DNA of 35,471 bases from NCBI GenBank assembly GCA_012838355.1, contig DUPJ01000152.1, positions 1 to 35,471 of the forward strand. The letters run 5' to 3'. Under the pieces are notes generated by a model that ran no database searches, was not told where the DNA came from, and saw only the letters and a program-made list of their open reading frames with translations. A program made the translations under genes and the position numbers. This stretch comes from Clostridiaceae bacterium. Lineage in GTDB: Bacteria > Bacillota > Clostridia > Saccharofermentanales > DTU023. Shown here piece after piece: positions 1 through 7,272 of the stretch. How positions within the stretch are numbered: the first letter of the stretch is position 1; every line of letters starts with the position of its first letter.

Positions 1-305
1 AGACGGCGCTCCCTGACTGCTCCGATCGGATCGGGCAGCCGGGCGACTTGTCTGACACCGGCACATACAGCGGCCAGCTTGTGCTCGTCAAGCACGAGGC
101 GTCGGATCAGGGGCTCGGCAACGCGGTCAGCGTGAGCCGATTCGATATCCTGTTCGTTCGACGCCCGGATTTCTCCTTGTGAAGTTTCGAGTTTCAAGGC
201 GACAGCCTGAAGCATTCGGTTTCGCTCCGTCTCGCTGGTTCCTGCCAGCAAACGCTGGTGCCGCTTTAAGTCTCCGTAGGCCTGCCTGTACGAGCTCTCT
301 TCCAT
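1..305 (-). CDS. proA: Glutamate-5-semialdehyde dehydrogenase (gamma-glutamyl phosphate reductase), N-terminal part, cut by window edge
   Basis: Translating the minus strand from the ATG at 303-305 gives 101 residues without a stop, running off the left edge. The protein starts MEESSYRQAYGDLK and contains the ProA N-terminal pattern: a helix with NRMLQAVALKLE, then a stretch ending in NEQDIESAHA, then RRLVLDEHKLAAVCAGVRQV and LPDPIG, which matches the family's DP(I/V)G block. ProA reduces gamma-glutamyl phosphate to glutamate-5-semialdehyde with NADPH in cytoplasmic proline synthesis. The catalytic cysteine region lies outside the window. An AGAGGG ribosome binding site sits about 8 bases upstream of the ATG. 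A longer open frame over the same bases is a shadow. Divergent from the ferritin gene. Confidence 0.85.
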   Translation of the reverse strand, partial: MEESSYRQAYGDLKRHQRLLAGTSETERNRMLQAVALKLETSQGEIRASNEQDIESAHADRVAEPLIRRLVLDEHKLAAVCAGVRQVARLPDPIGAVRERR

Positions 306-462
306 GTGCTTTTGCCCTCTGATCCATTTTTTTCACATTACATAAAATAATCTCGCATAGCAATAAAAGAATGCACTGAGATTCCTGTCGCACGGCGTTT
401 CAAAAACCGGTGCCAAAATCGCTCAACGGTAACATCAACGGGTGAATCGAAGCTCAAGAATA

Positions 463-471
463 TGCTAATAT
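463..471 (+). promoter_or_regulatory. Possible extended -10 promoter element of the ferritin gene
   Basis: TG at 463-464, one base, then TAATAT at 466-471 forms an extended -10 hexamer about 37 bases before the ferritin start. The -35 region (around 443-448) is weak. No Fur-box palindrome was recognised in 306-507, the intergenic stretch between proA and ferritin. Confidence 0.4.
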
Positions 472-507
472 GAGCCATTGACAGTTTCGAAAGGAGCAAT
501 TTATTTA

Positions 508-1023
508 ATGAATGCCAATGTCGCAAGATTAATGAACAAGCAAATCAATATGGAGTATTTCTCCGCGTTCCTCTATCTGGCCATGGCCGAGTGGCTGCTG
601 CAAAATGACTATGTCGGTGCATCGCACTGGATGTTCGTGCAGTATCGCGAAGAACTGAACCACGCCGAAGGAATCGTCCAGTATCTCCGGCGCGTCGGTG
701 AGCCGGTTGAACTTGAGGTCCTCGAAAAGCCGAAAAAAGATTTCGACTCGATCCTCAGTGTGTTTCAGGAAGCGCTCGCCCATGAAGAGCTGATCACGGC
801 CTCGATCAACGAAATCGTCACGGCGGCTATGGAAGCAAAAGACTACTCTTCTGTGAAGTTCCTTGACTGGTACGTGATGGAGCAGGTGGAAGAAGAGGAA
901 AACCAGAAGGACAATATCCTCGGTGTCGAATGTGCACACGGTCACGCGGCAGCGCTCATGCATTTCGATGCAAAACTCGGTACGCGCGTCTTTACGCCGG
1001 AACCGATTCCTTTTATCAACTGA
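508..1023 (+). CDS. ftnA: Bacterial non-heme ferritin
   Basis: This 171-residue protein is the usual size for a bacterial ferritin subunit and stores iron as a ferric mineral in a 24-subunit cytoplasmic shell. Ferroxidase-centre residues are in place: E16 (QINMEYFSAFLY), E49 and H52 (YREELNHAEG), E93 (AHEELITAS), and Q126 with E128-E130 (MEQVEEEENQ). The FtnA-like helix pattern and FLDWYVMEQ signature are clear. The start was set at the ATG at 508 because AAGGAG lies at 491-496, 11 bases upstream. The frame is open back to 478, but that extension has no better ribosome site. The gene is monocistronic: it has its own terminator and the next gene has separate upstream sequence. Confidence 0.93.
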   Translation: MNANVARLMNKQINMEYFSAFLYLAMAEWLLQNDYVGASHWMFVQYREELNHAEGIVQYLRRVGEPVELEVLEKPKKDFDSILSVFQEALAHEELITASINEIVTAAMEAKDYSSVKFLDWYVMEQVEEEENQKDNILGVECAHGHAAALMHFDAKLGTRVFTPEPIPFIN

Positions 1024-1045
1024 TCATTCACATTTGAATGTACTC

Positions 1046-1075
1046 AAAAACTCCGCTTCACGGCGGAGTTTTTTC
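1046..1075 (+). terminator. Rho-independent terminator after ferritin
   Basis: ACTCCGC (from 1050) pairs with GCGGAGT (1064-1070) around a six-base loop. The hairpin is flanked by five A and followed by six T, so the stem can extend through A-T pairs. It lies 26 bases after the ferritin stop. Confidence 0.9.
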
Positions 1076-1160
1076 TTGGGTGCAGTCAATGACGATCTTC
1101 GCTACAATGATCTCGTACTTTATATTATTTGAAAATTTTTATGTAATTTAAGGAGCCTAT

Positions 1161-3128
1161 ATGTCAACACCGAAAGCACCGATAAATGCCGTCAGAGCCC
1201 TTTCCATCGACGCCGTTCAGGCGGCCAACTCCGGACATCCCGGGATGCCGCTCGGCACCGCACCGATGGCGGTTGAACTGTTTGCCAATCACCTGAAACA
1301 CAATCCCGCCAATCCGGACTGGCCGAACCGCGACCGTTTCGTTTTGTCGGCGGGGCACGGCTCCATGCTGCTCTATTCCCTGCTCCATCTGTTCGGTTAC
1401 GGACTGACGCTGGACGATTTAAAGCAGTTCAGGCAGCTGGACAGCAAGACTCCGGGACATCCGGAGTACGGCCACACGATCGGTGTCGAAACGACCACCG
1501 GACCGCTCGGGCAAGGTCTCGCCACGGCCGTCGGCATGGCTATGGCCGAAGCGCACCTGGGCGCCGTTTACAACGAAGAGAACTTTCCTGTCGTTGACCA
1601 CCATACGTTCGTCATCTGCGGGGACGGCGACCTGATGGAAGGCGTCTCTGGTGAGGCCTCTTCGCTTGCCGGCCATTTGAAGCTTGGCAAGCTGATCGTG
1701 CTGTACGATTCGAACAGCATCACGATTGAAGGCGGCACCGATCTGGCCTTCAGCGAAGATGTAGCGAAACGGTATGAAGCATATGGCTGGCAGGTTCTGA
1801 CAGTTCATGACGGCGAAGACACAGCGGCAATCGGCAAGGCGATCGAAGCGGCGAAAGCAGAAACGGCCCGCCCCACCATGATCAAGGTGACGACCGTCAT
1901 TGGTTACGGCTCTCCGAAGGCCGGTACGGCAGCGACCCACGGATCGCCGCTCGGCGCAGACGGTGTGGCCGCGACGAAACGTGCACTCGGCATTGACAGT
2001 GATGAACCGTTCTTTGTCTCGGACGAGGCGAAACAGTGGTTTGCGGCAAGCCGGGAGGAACATGGCCAGGCGGAAGCTGTCTGGAACGATTTATTTGCCA
2101 GATACGAAGCGGCGCATCCCGACAAGGCGCGCGCGTACGTGGCTGCGCTGAAGAACGAACTGCCGGATCTTGATGATGAGGCCCTCTACAGCATTGGCGG
2201 CAAAGCGGCCACACGGCAGCTGTCCGGGCAGGTCCTGAATCACCTGGCGGGCAAAATCCCCTCCCTGATCGGCGGCAGCGCCGACCTGTCTCCGTCGAAC
2301 AACAGCGAGATCAAGGGCGCCGATTCCTTCACGGCGGACAACTACGCAGGACGCAACTTCCACTTCGGCGTGCGTGAATTCGCCATGGCTGCCGCCGGCA
2401 ACGGCATGGCACTGCACGGCGGCGTCCGCCCTTACGTGGCGACGTTCTTCATTTTCTCGGATTACATGAAGGCGGCCATGCGCCTGTCAGCCCTGATGAA
2501 GGCGCGCCTCATCTATATTCTGACGCATGACAGCATCGGTGTCGGTGAAGACGGCCCGACGCATGAGCCGATCGAACAGCTCGCCATGCTCCGTTCCCTC
2601 CCCGGCATGACCGTGTACCGACCGGCCGACGGCAAAGAAACGGCGGCCGCCTACCGTCATGCCCTCGAAAACGACGGACCGACCTGCCTCGTGCTGACAC
2701 GCCAGAGCCTGCCGGATATTAGCGGCAGCGTGGACGGCACGCTGAAGGGTGCCTATGTGATTTCGGACGACAAAGACCCCGACCTGATGCTCCTCGCGTC
2801 CGGTTCCGAAGTGTCGCTCTGTCTTGATGCGGCCGAACTGCTGCGCAAGGACGGCACAAAGGTGCGCGTCGTGTCGGTTCCCTCGATGGAAGTATTCGAA
2901 GCGCAGACTGACGAATATAAAGACTCCGTGATGCCGCCGTCGCTGACAAAGCGCTTTGCGGTGGAAGCCGCTGCCACCATGCCGTGGTACCGCTATGTCG
3001 GTCTGAACGGGGGCGTGCACGGCATTGACCGTTTCGGTGCCTCGGCGCCGGGCAACCTGCTCTTCGAAGCGTATGGATTCACGAAGGAAAATATTGCTGA
3101 CAAAGCCAGAGCCCTGCTGAAAAAATAA
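1161..3128 (+). CDS. tkt: Transketolase
   Basis: A 655-residue full-length transketolase, which moves two-carbon ketol units between pentose phosphate pathway sugars using thiamine diphosphate and a divalent metal. Visible features are H25 in [10 protein letters not shown]66 in [16 protein letters not shown] at 114-119, and the thiamine diphosphate motif starting GDGDLMEG at 154-161 and ending at N185. The pyrimidine domain has [18 protein letters not shown] and [16 protein letters not shown], followed by the C-terminal domain. AAGGAG at 1150-1155 is 5 bases before the ATG. An A+T-rich leader with TATATT at 1121-1126 may hold the promoter. The aldo-keto reductase gene begins 10 bases after the stop, so the two are probably co-transcribed. 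Confidence 0.97.
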   Translation: MSTPKAPINAVRALSIDAVQAANSGHPGMPLGTAPMAVELFANHLKHNPANPDWPNRDRFVLSAGHGSMLLYSLLHLFGYGLTLDDLKQFRQLDSKTPGHPEYGHTIGVETTTGPLGQGLATAVGMAMAEAHLGAVYNEENFPVVDHHTFVICGDGDLMEGVSGEASSLAGHLKLGKLIVLYDSNSITIEGGTDLAFSEDVAKRYEAYGWQVLTVHDGEDTAAIGKAIEAAKAETARPTMIKVTTVIGYGSPKAGTAATHGSPLGADGVAATKRALGIDSDEPFFVSDEAKQWFAASREEHGQAEAVWNDLFARYEAAHPDKARAYVAALKNELPDLDDEALYSIGGKAATRQLSGQVLNHLAGKIPSLIGGSADLSPSNNSEIKGADSFTADNYAGRNFHFGVREFAMAAAGNGMALHGGVRPYVATFFIFSDYMKAAMRLSALMKARLIYILTHDSIGVGEDGPTHEPIEQLAMLRSLPGMTVYRPADGKETAAAYRHALENDGPTCLVLTRQSLPDISGSVDGTLKGAYVISDDKDPDLMLLASGSEVSLCLDAAELLRKDGTKVRVVSVPSMEVFEAQTDEYKDSVMPPSLTKRFAVEAAATMPWYRYVGLNGGVHGIDRFGASAPGNLLFEAYGFTKENIADKARALLKK

Positions 3129-3138
3129 GGACGGCACG

Positions 3139-4260
3139 ATGCAAAAAAGGCAGTTGACAAAAACCAATCTGGAAACATCACTGCTCGGCATGGGCTGCAT
3201 GCGCATGCCGGCTGACGGCGACGGCAAACTGCTTTTGCAGGATGCCGTCGCCCTGATACGCCATGCCATCGACGGCGGCATCTCCTACATCGATACGGCT
3301 TACAATTATCACCGCAAGGAGAGCGAGATCGCGGTCGGCATGGCGCTGCAGGACGGATACCGCGAAAGGGTCATCCTGACTACCAAGCTTCCGGGCTGGG
3401 AAGTTGAAACGGAAGATGACTTTGACCGCATTCTGAATGAGCAGCTGACCAAGCTGCAGACGGATCACGTCGATTACTATCTCGTGCATTCCCTCTACAG
3501 TGATCTCTGGCAGAAGCTCGGCAAACTGAATGTGCTCGCCTTTCTGGACCGCGCCAAAGCGGACGGACGGATACGCTATGCCGGTTTTTCCTTCCACGAC
3601 GAGCTGCCGGTGTTCAAGACCATCCTGAACGCGTACGACTGGGATGTCTGCCAGGTTCAGTACAACCTGCTGGACGTAAATTACCAGGCGGGGCAAGAGG
3701 GCATCAGGCTGGCCAAAGAAGCCGGCATCGATGTCATCGTGATGGAACCGCTCCGCGGCGGCCGCCTGGCAGACAAGATCCCGGCCGATATCCGCGCTGT
3801 CTGGGAAGCGGCACCGCAAAAACGCTCTCCCGTCGAATGGGCATTTCGCTTCGTCGCCGACCGTCCGGAAGTTAAAGTCATCCTGTCCGGCATGAACACA
3901 AAAGAACAGATTGACGATAACCTGCAGATCTTTGATCGCCTCACCCCGCTTACGGAGAAAGATCTGGCGGTGATCAAAGAAGTACAAACGCTCTACCGGA
4001 GCAAAATAAAGATTGGCTGCACCGGCTGCGAGTACTGTCTGCCCTGCCCCGAAGGCGTCAGTATTCCGCGCATTCTGGCACTGTACAACAACATCACCCT
4101 CTTCGACGATCTCGAAGGATCGCGCAAGGCGTACGCAGAGCTCATGGCCAAAGGGACCGACCAGTCGGCATGCATTGCCTGCGGCATTTGCGAAAGCAAA
4201 TGCCCGCAAAACCTTGCGATAATCGAGGGGCTGGCTGCGGCACACGCAGTACTGAGCTGA
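3139..4260 (+). CDS. Aldo/keto reductase with C-terminal 2x[4Fe-4S] ferredoxin-like domain
   Basis: 373 residues. The TIM-barrel aldo/keto reductase part carries the catalytic tetrad D52, Y57 (IDTAYNY), K83 (TTK) and H117 (LVHS). The C-terminal quarter has two iron-sulfur cysteine sets: C294, C297, C300 and C304 (GCTGCEYCLPCP), then C345, C348, C351 and C355 (CIACGICESKCP). This architecture is common in anaerobes. It implies electron transfer between the NAD(P)H-dependent carbonyl site and a ferredoxin-like partner, but the physiological substrate is unknown. The gene starts 10 bases after tkt with an AAGGA site overlapping the tkt stop, and the next gene follows after 12 bases. Confidence 0.92.
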   Translation: MQKRQLTKTNLETSLLGMGCMRMPADGDGKLLLQDAVALIRHAIDGGISYIDTAYNYHRKESEIAVGMALQDGYRERVILTTKLPGWEVETEDDFDRILNEQLTKLQTDHVDYYLVHSLYSDLWQKLGKLNVLAFLDRAKADGRIRYAGFSFHDELPVFKTILNAYDWDVCQVQYNLLDVNYQAGQEGIRLAKEAGIDVIVMEPLRGGRLADKIPADIRAVWEAAPQKRSPVEWAFRFVADRPEVKVILSGMNTKEQIDDNLQIFDRLTPLTEKDLAVIKEVQTLYRSKIKIGCTGCEYCLPCPEGVSIPRILALYNNITLFDDLEGSRKAYAELMAKGTDQSACIACGICESKCPQNLAIIEGLAAAHAVLS

Positions 4261-4272
4261 GGGAGAAAATCG

Positions 4273-5040
4273 ATGTCAGTCATGCCCGTCATTTTCCTGG
4301 GACACGGAAGCCCCATGGTCGCGATTGAGCAAAACGACATCACGAAAACCTGGGAGCGGATCGGCCGGAATATCCCCAAACCAAAGGCAATCCTGGCTAT
4401 TTCCGCGCACTGGTTTGGCAATTCAAACCGCGTTCAATCGGCAGAAAAACCGAACCAGATCTTCGACATGTACGGCTTTCCCCAGGCCCTGTATGAGGTT
4501 CGCTACGAACCAAAAGGCGACAAGACACTGAGCGAACGCGTCCAGACACTGCTGAAAGACGACATCCAAATCGACGACAGCTGGGGCATCGACCACGGCA
4601 CCTGGAGCGTCCTCGTTCACATGTTCCCCAATGCGGACATCCCGGTCGTTCAGCTCGCGATAAACATGGGGGCCCCGAGAACGACCCTGCTCGACATCGG
4701 CAGAAAACTGAAACCGCTCAGAGATGAAGGCTGCCTCGTCCTCGGCAGCGGCAATATCGTCCACAATCTGCGCCGCGTGGAATGGAACCGCACGGACGGC
4801 ACCGAGGCTGCCAACCGCTTCGATGACTGGGTGGAAGAACGGATTCGTGCCCGCGACTTCACCGCGCTGGCAGACTACCAGTCCCATCCGGACGGAAGCT
4901 ACGCCGTACCGACCACAGATCACTACATTCCGCTGCTTTACGTACTCGGCATGGTCGACAGTGAAGACCGTATTGACGTCGTCAACCGCGTCCGTCAGAT
5001 GGGCTCCCTGTCCATGACGGGATACGTGTTCAGCCGCTGA
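4273..5040 (+). CDS. LigB-like extradiol ring-cleavage dioxygenase family protein (YgiD/DODA type)
   Basis: 255 residues, typical for the single-domain class III extradiol dioxygenases related to E. coli YgiD and plant DOPA dioxygenase. Likely metal and catalytic histidines are H11 (LGHGSPM), H46 (ISAHWFG), H108 (GIDHGTW), H164 (GNIVHNL) and H217 (TTDHYIPLLYVLG). Family members bind Zn or Fe and open catechol rings, or act on related small molecules. The presence of the gene in an apparent anaerobe leaves the true reaction open. GGGAG at 4261-4265 is the ribosome site. It is the last gene of the tkt operon. Confidence 0.88.
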   Translation: MSVMPVIFLGHGSPMVAIEQNDITKTWERIGRNIPKPKAILAISAHWFGNSNRVQSAEKPNQIFDMYGFPQALYEVRYEPKGDKTLSERVQTLLKDDIQIDDSWGIDHGTWSVLVHMFPNADIPVVQLAINMGAPRTTLLDIGRKLKPLRDEGCLVLGSGNIVHNLRRVEWNRTDGTEAANRFDDWVEERIRARDFTALADYQSHPDGSYAVPTTDHYIPLLYVLGMVDSEDRIDVVNRVRQMGSLSMTGYVFSR

Positions 5041-5061
5041 CTGTACGATCGGTACGAGGCG

Positions 5062-5090
5062 TTGACAGGCGGACTTTTCGTTGCTACTAT
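5062..5090 (+). promoter_or_regulatory. Sigma-70-type promoter of tRNA-Thr
   Basis: A perfect -35 TTGACA (5062-5067) is separated by exactly 17 bases from TACTAT (5085-5090). The tRNA begins 13 bases after the -10, as expected for a stable RNA gene with a short leader. Confidence 0.85.
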
Positions 5091-5102
5091 AACTTCTGTC
5101 GC

Positions 5103-5177
5103 GCCGAAGTGGCTCAGTGGTAGAGCAATTCACTCGTAATGAATAGGTCGTGAGTTCGACTCTCACCTTCGGCTCCA
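5103..5177 (+). tRNA. tRNA-Thr, anticodon CGU
   Basis: A 75-base cloverleaf. The acceptor stem GCCGAAG (5103-5109) pairs with CTTCGGC (5167-5173). A D arm with GCTC/GAGC, the anticodon stem ATTCA/TGAAT around loop CTCGTAA (anticodon CGT, reading ACG), and a T arm with GTTCGA are present. The 3' CCA is encoded (5175-5177) after discriminator T. Confidence 0.96.
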
Positions 5178-5183
5178 AGACAA

Positions 5184-5218
5184 GAATGCCGGCAGTTGAA
5201 AAACTCCCGGCATTTTTT
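5184..5218 (+). terminator. Rho-independent terminator after tRNA-Thr
   Basis: AATGCCGG (5185-5192) pairs with CCGGCATT (5207-5214), and an inner AGTT/AACT pairing gives a compact hairpin. It is followed by T residues to 5218. Bases 5219-5345 between this hairpin and the end of the convergent reverse transcriptase gene hold nothing recognisable. Confidence 0.9.
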
Positions 5219-5345
5219 AATTCACAAATTTTGCTTTCTTGCGGTGCAGTTTCAATAAGGGGGCATTCGTCTTCCGCACTCGGACTTCAGAGCGAAGCTG
5301 ACCGCGTCCAGGTTGTCCGAACCAGCGTGAAATCGCAGGGTCTGA

Positions 5346-6416
5346 TCAAAGCCGCATAACAGTGCTGGGATTGCTGTCAATTTCCTGTTTTTTTAATACA
5401 AATCTGGACAATGCTCTTTCCCGCAAGCGATAGGTATGACCGAAACTCAAGTGAGCATGGTAACTTGCCAGAACACGTTGTATGTCTTCATAATCCATCA
5501 ATCCTGAGGCATATGCCGTGCACATATATTTCAATCTGCGGCGGTATTTGCATTTCGTGCTCTGCCTGACTCGCTTTACTATCTTGCCGGAATCGGTCAG
5601 AAAAACATGAAATCCCAGATAATTCACGCCCTGACGGAGCGGGAATATCTGCGTTTTATCGTTGAATTCCAGTTTCAGCTCCTCCCCTAAATAGGTGCGC
5701 AGGCGGACAAGGCCATTTTGCAGATAAGCTTTGTCCTCGTGAATGATCACGCAATCATCCATATAGCGGGAATAATACTTAATGCGCATATCCTCCTTGA
5801 TCAGCCGGTCAAATCCGTCAAGATAATAGATGGCAAACCATTGACTCGTCTGATTGCCAAGCGGAAGGCCACGTCCCGGCTCGGTTTCGTAACTGTCAAT
5901 AATCATAAACAGAAGGCTTAGCACATCATCATCTGCAATAACTCTTCGCAATTTTGCCTTAAGCACATCATGGCTGATATGATCAAAAAACTTTCGAACA
6001 TCACATTTCAGAACATAGCCTGCAGCCCCGTGCCGGTTGTAATACTCGCGCAGGAATCCTGATACCCGCGCAAGCGCAAAATGGTTTCCTTTGCCGATGC
6101 GGCAGGCGGCATTATCATAGATCAGTTTCTTATCGAGCAAAGGACCAAGTACTTCGTCGCAAAGGCAATGCTGAACAACACGGTCTTTATAGTGCAATGC
6201 ATGGATAAGCCGCTCCTTCGGCTCATGCACAAAGAAACGGTAATAACCGGAAATCGAGTATGTTTTCTGCTGCAATGAATCGGACAGACTGGACAAGCTG
6301 CCGGCAAGATCAAGTTCAAACTCAATGACCTCTTTCGTTGATCTCTTGCCTTTGCGTGCTGTCTTATGCGCCTGATAAAGATTCATGAAATCCCATATTC
6401 TCTCGTACTCACTCAC
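5346..6416 (-). CDS. Diversity-generating retroelement reverse transcriptase
   Basis: 356 residues. The reverse transcriptase motifs run in order: a basic N-terminal region, KCDVRKFFDHI with catalytic D139, LPLGNQTSQ at 184-192, YMDD at 218-221 with the other two catalytic Asp, and NYLGFHVF. GNQTSQ is diagnostic: DGR enzymes have an SQ here where group II intron and retroviral enzymes have other residues. There is no maturase X domain and no HNH endonuclease, and the size fits DGR enzymes. With Avd, such enzymes copy the template RNA and misincorporate opposite adenines. The start is GTG at 6416-6414, with AAGGA about 7 bases upstream; ATG at codon 11 is an alternative. It is the last gene of the operon. 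GC is low by hand count (29/60 at 5401-5460, 26/60 at 6121-6180). Confidence 0.95.
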   Translation of the reverse strand: MSEYERIWDFMNLYQAHKTARKGKRSTKEVIEFELDLAGSLSSLSDSLQQKTYSISGYYRFFVHEPKERLIHALHYKDRVVQHCLCDEVLGPLLDKKLIYDNAACRIGKGNHFALARVSGFLREYYNRHGAAGYVLKCDVRKFFDHISHDVLKAKLRRVIADDDVLSLLFMIIDSYETEPGRGLPLGNQTSQWFAIYYLDGFDRLIKEDMRIKYYSRYMDDCVIIHEDKAYLQNGLVRLRTYLGEELKLEFNDKTQIFPLRQGVNYLGFHVFLTDSGKIVKRVRQSTKCKYRRRLKYMCTAYASGLMDYEDIQRVLASYHAHLSFGHTYRLRERALSRFVLKKQEIDSNPSTVMRL

Positions 6417-6617
6417 GCATAGATCCTTAACGCATCAGCGGGGTGAAATGCCCCTGTGCACAAGGACACCCCACCGTAAGGACCGAAAACGAACGCGTAA
6501 GGTCCTGCCGCCGAAAAGTGTTCTCCCGATCCAAAAACCGGGAGGGAATTCGATTCCTTTGCTCTCTGCACGGGCCTCCGTACTTACGGTAAGGCTTCAG
6601 GCACACATGAGAGCAAT
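6417..6617 (-). ncRNA. Structured spacer of the DGR template RNA between template repeat and reverse transcriptase gene
   Basis: No plausible protein is encoded in these 201 bases, but they are rich in short inverted repeats: AGGACC (6479-6484) with GGTCCT (6501-6506), CTCCCG (6523-6528) with CGGGAG (6539-6544), GGAAT (6545-6549) with ATTCC (6553-6557), and GCCT-CCGTA (6574-6582) with TACGG-AGGC (6585-6595). The motif GTAAGG recurs three times. In the studied Bordetella phage DGR, the region 3' of the template repeat folds and is bound by the reverse transcriptase-Avd complex for priming. The same role is inferred here by position and structure. Confidence 0.6.
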
Positions 6618-6737
6618 GCGGGGCGAACGGCTTCATTAGTATTGTTGACATTATTGCCATTGTTGTTGACAGAGCCGTCCGTATTGACGTTTGCAGCATT
6701 GTTGTCATTATTGCCGGGCGACCGAAGCCACCACCAA
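6618..6737 (-). repeat. DGR template repeat (TR)
   Basis: 120 non-coding bases that align without gaps to the end of the TIR-receptor gene (7307-7426, offset 689). Read on the minus strand in the receptor's frame, it would encode the same WWLRSPG...EAVRPA frame, but 14 variable positions are AAC or AAT (Asn) codons, the typical adenine-loaded template design. It starts 36 bases after the Avd stop and is followed by the structured spacer. A 134-residue open frame across it is out of frame with the receptor and not credible as a gene. Confidence 0.95.
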
Positions 6738-6773
6738 ACCACCCATTCAATCGAATCCCCGGATTAAAGCCCG

Positions 6774-7163
6774 CTAAGACTGCAATCTCTTTCTGTCGCT
6801 GTTGATCCACGCACCGAGCAGATTTTGACAATCTGCGACCTGCCTTGATATCTGCTCGTATTGTTTTGCGAGGATACAGCCCTGTTCAAAAGCGAGTAGC
6901 GAAAAGTACCCGGAAATTTTCAAATCCGTCAGCGCCTTGTGCTGATATTCCAGTCTCTTTTCACATGCCGCAGCATTCTCTTTGGTAATGAACGTATCGT
7001 TCGCTCTATAAATGTTCTCGATAACACTGAGCGTCAAATTCTGCATGCGACTGACGAAAGTAAAGCGAAAGTGTTTTGGCGATTTTTGCGTAACCGCCAT
7101 AACATAAGCACACAAGTCCTTTGCTTTCGTAACGACGATTAATTCGCTTGGCTGCCTCTGCAT
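6774..7163 (-). CDS. avd: DGR accessory variability determinant (Avd-like four-helix bundle protein)
   Basis: 129 residues, start ATG at 7163-7161 with a GGGGGAGGAG ribosome site about 10 bases upstream. The frame is open further upstream through the receptor's 3' end, but that part is a shadow of the variable repeat. The protein is all-helical and basic, with the pattern FTFVSRMQNLTLSVIENIY, RLEYQHKALTDLK, FEQGCILAKQYEQI and LLGAWINSDRK shared by bacterial Avd/four-helix-bundle proteins found beside DGR reverse transcriptases. Avd forms a pentameric basic barrel that binds the reverse transcriptase and template RNA and is needed for mutagenic copying. Its place between target gene and template repeat fits this role. 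Confidence 0.9.
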   Translation of the reverse strand: MQRQPSELIVVTKAKDLCAYVMAVTQKSPKHFRFTFVSRMQNLTLSVIENIYRANDTFITKENAAACEKRLEYQHKALTDLKISGYFSLLAFEQGCILAKQYEQISRQVADCQNLLGAWINSDRKRLQS

Positions 7164-7188
7164 CCAAAAACGCTCCTCCCCCAAATTT

Positions 7189-7209
7189 CCGCCCCGCCTG
7201 CGGCGGGGC
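7189..7209 (-). promoter_or_regulatory. GC-rich hairpin downstream of the variable repeat
   Basis: CGCCCCGC (7189-7196) pairs perfectly with GCGGGGCG (7202-7209) around a five-base loop. It lies 97 bases beyond the 3' end of the variable repeat and 64 bases after the receptor stop. It has no T tract on the minus strand, so it is a poor intrinsic terminator. It may be a DGR-associated DNA hairpin/cruciform or an mRNA-stabilising stem. Confidence 0.55.
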
Positions 7210-7272
7210 GATAGCCCGCCAACTTGTGCACTAACCGCTAATTTTTGCGCTTGCGCACCTTGATTTGAAGAT

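Noticed and set aside
2487-3281. 264-residue minus-strand open frame opposite the transketolase end
   Set aside because: It is a shadow frame opposite a conserved coding region spanning two genes.
3178-4245. 355-residue minus-strand open frame opposite the aldo/keto reductase
   Set aside because: It is a shadow frame opposite a gene with intact catalytic and iron-sulfur motifs.
5346-6416. Group II intron or retron reverse transcriptase
   Set aside because: There is no maturase or HNH domain and no intron domain V structure. The SQ motif and the template/variable repeats identify a DGR enzyme.
6427-6831. 134-residue open frame across the template repeat
   Set aside because: It is in a different frame from the receptor, overlaps the end of the Avd gene and has no ribosome site; it exists only because the repeat lacks stops in that frame.
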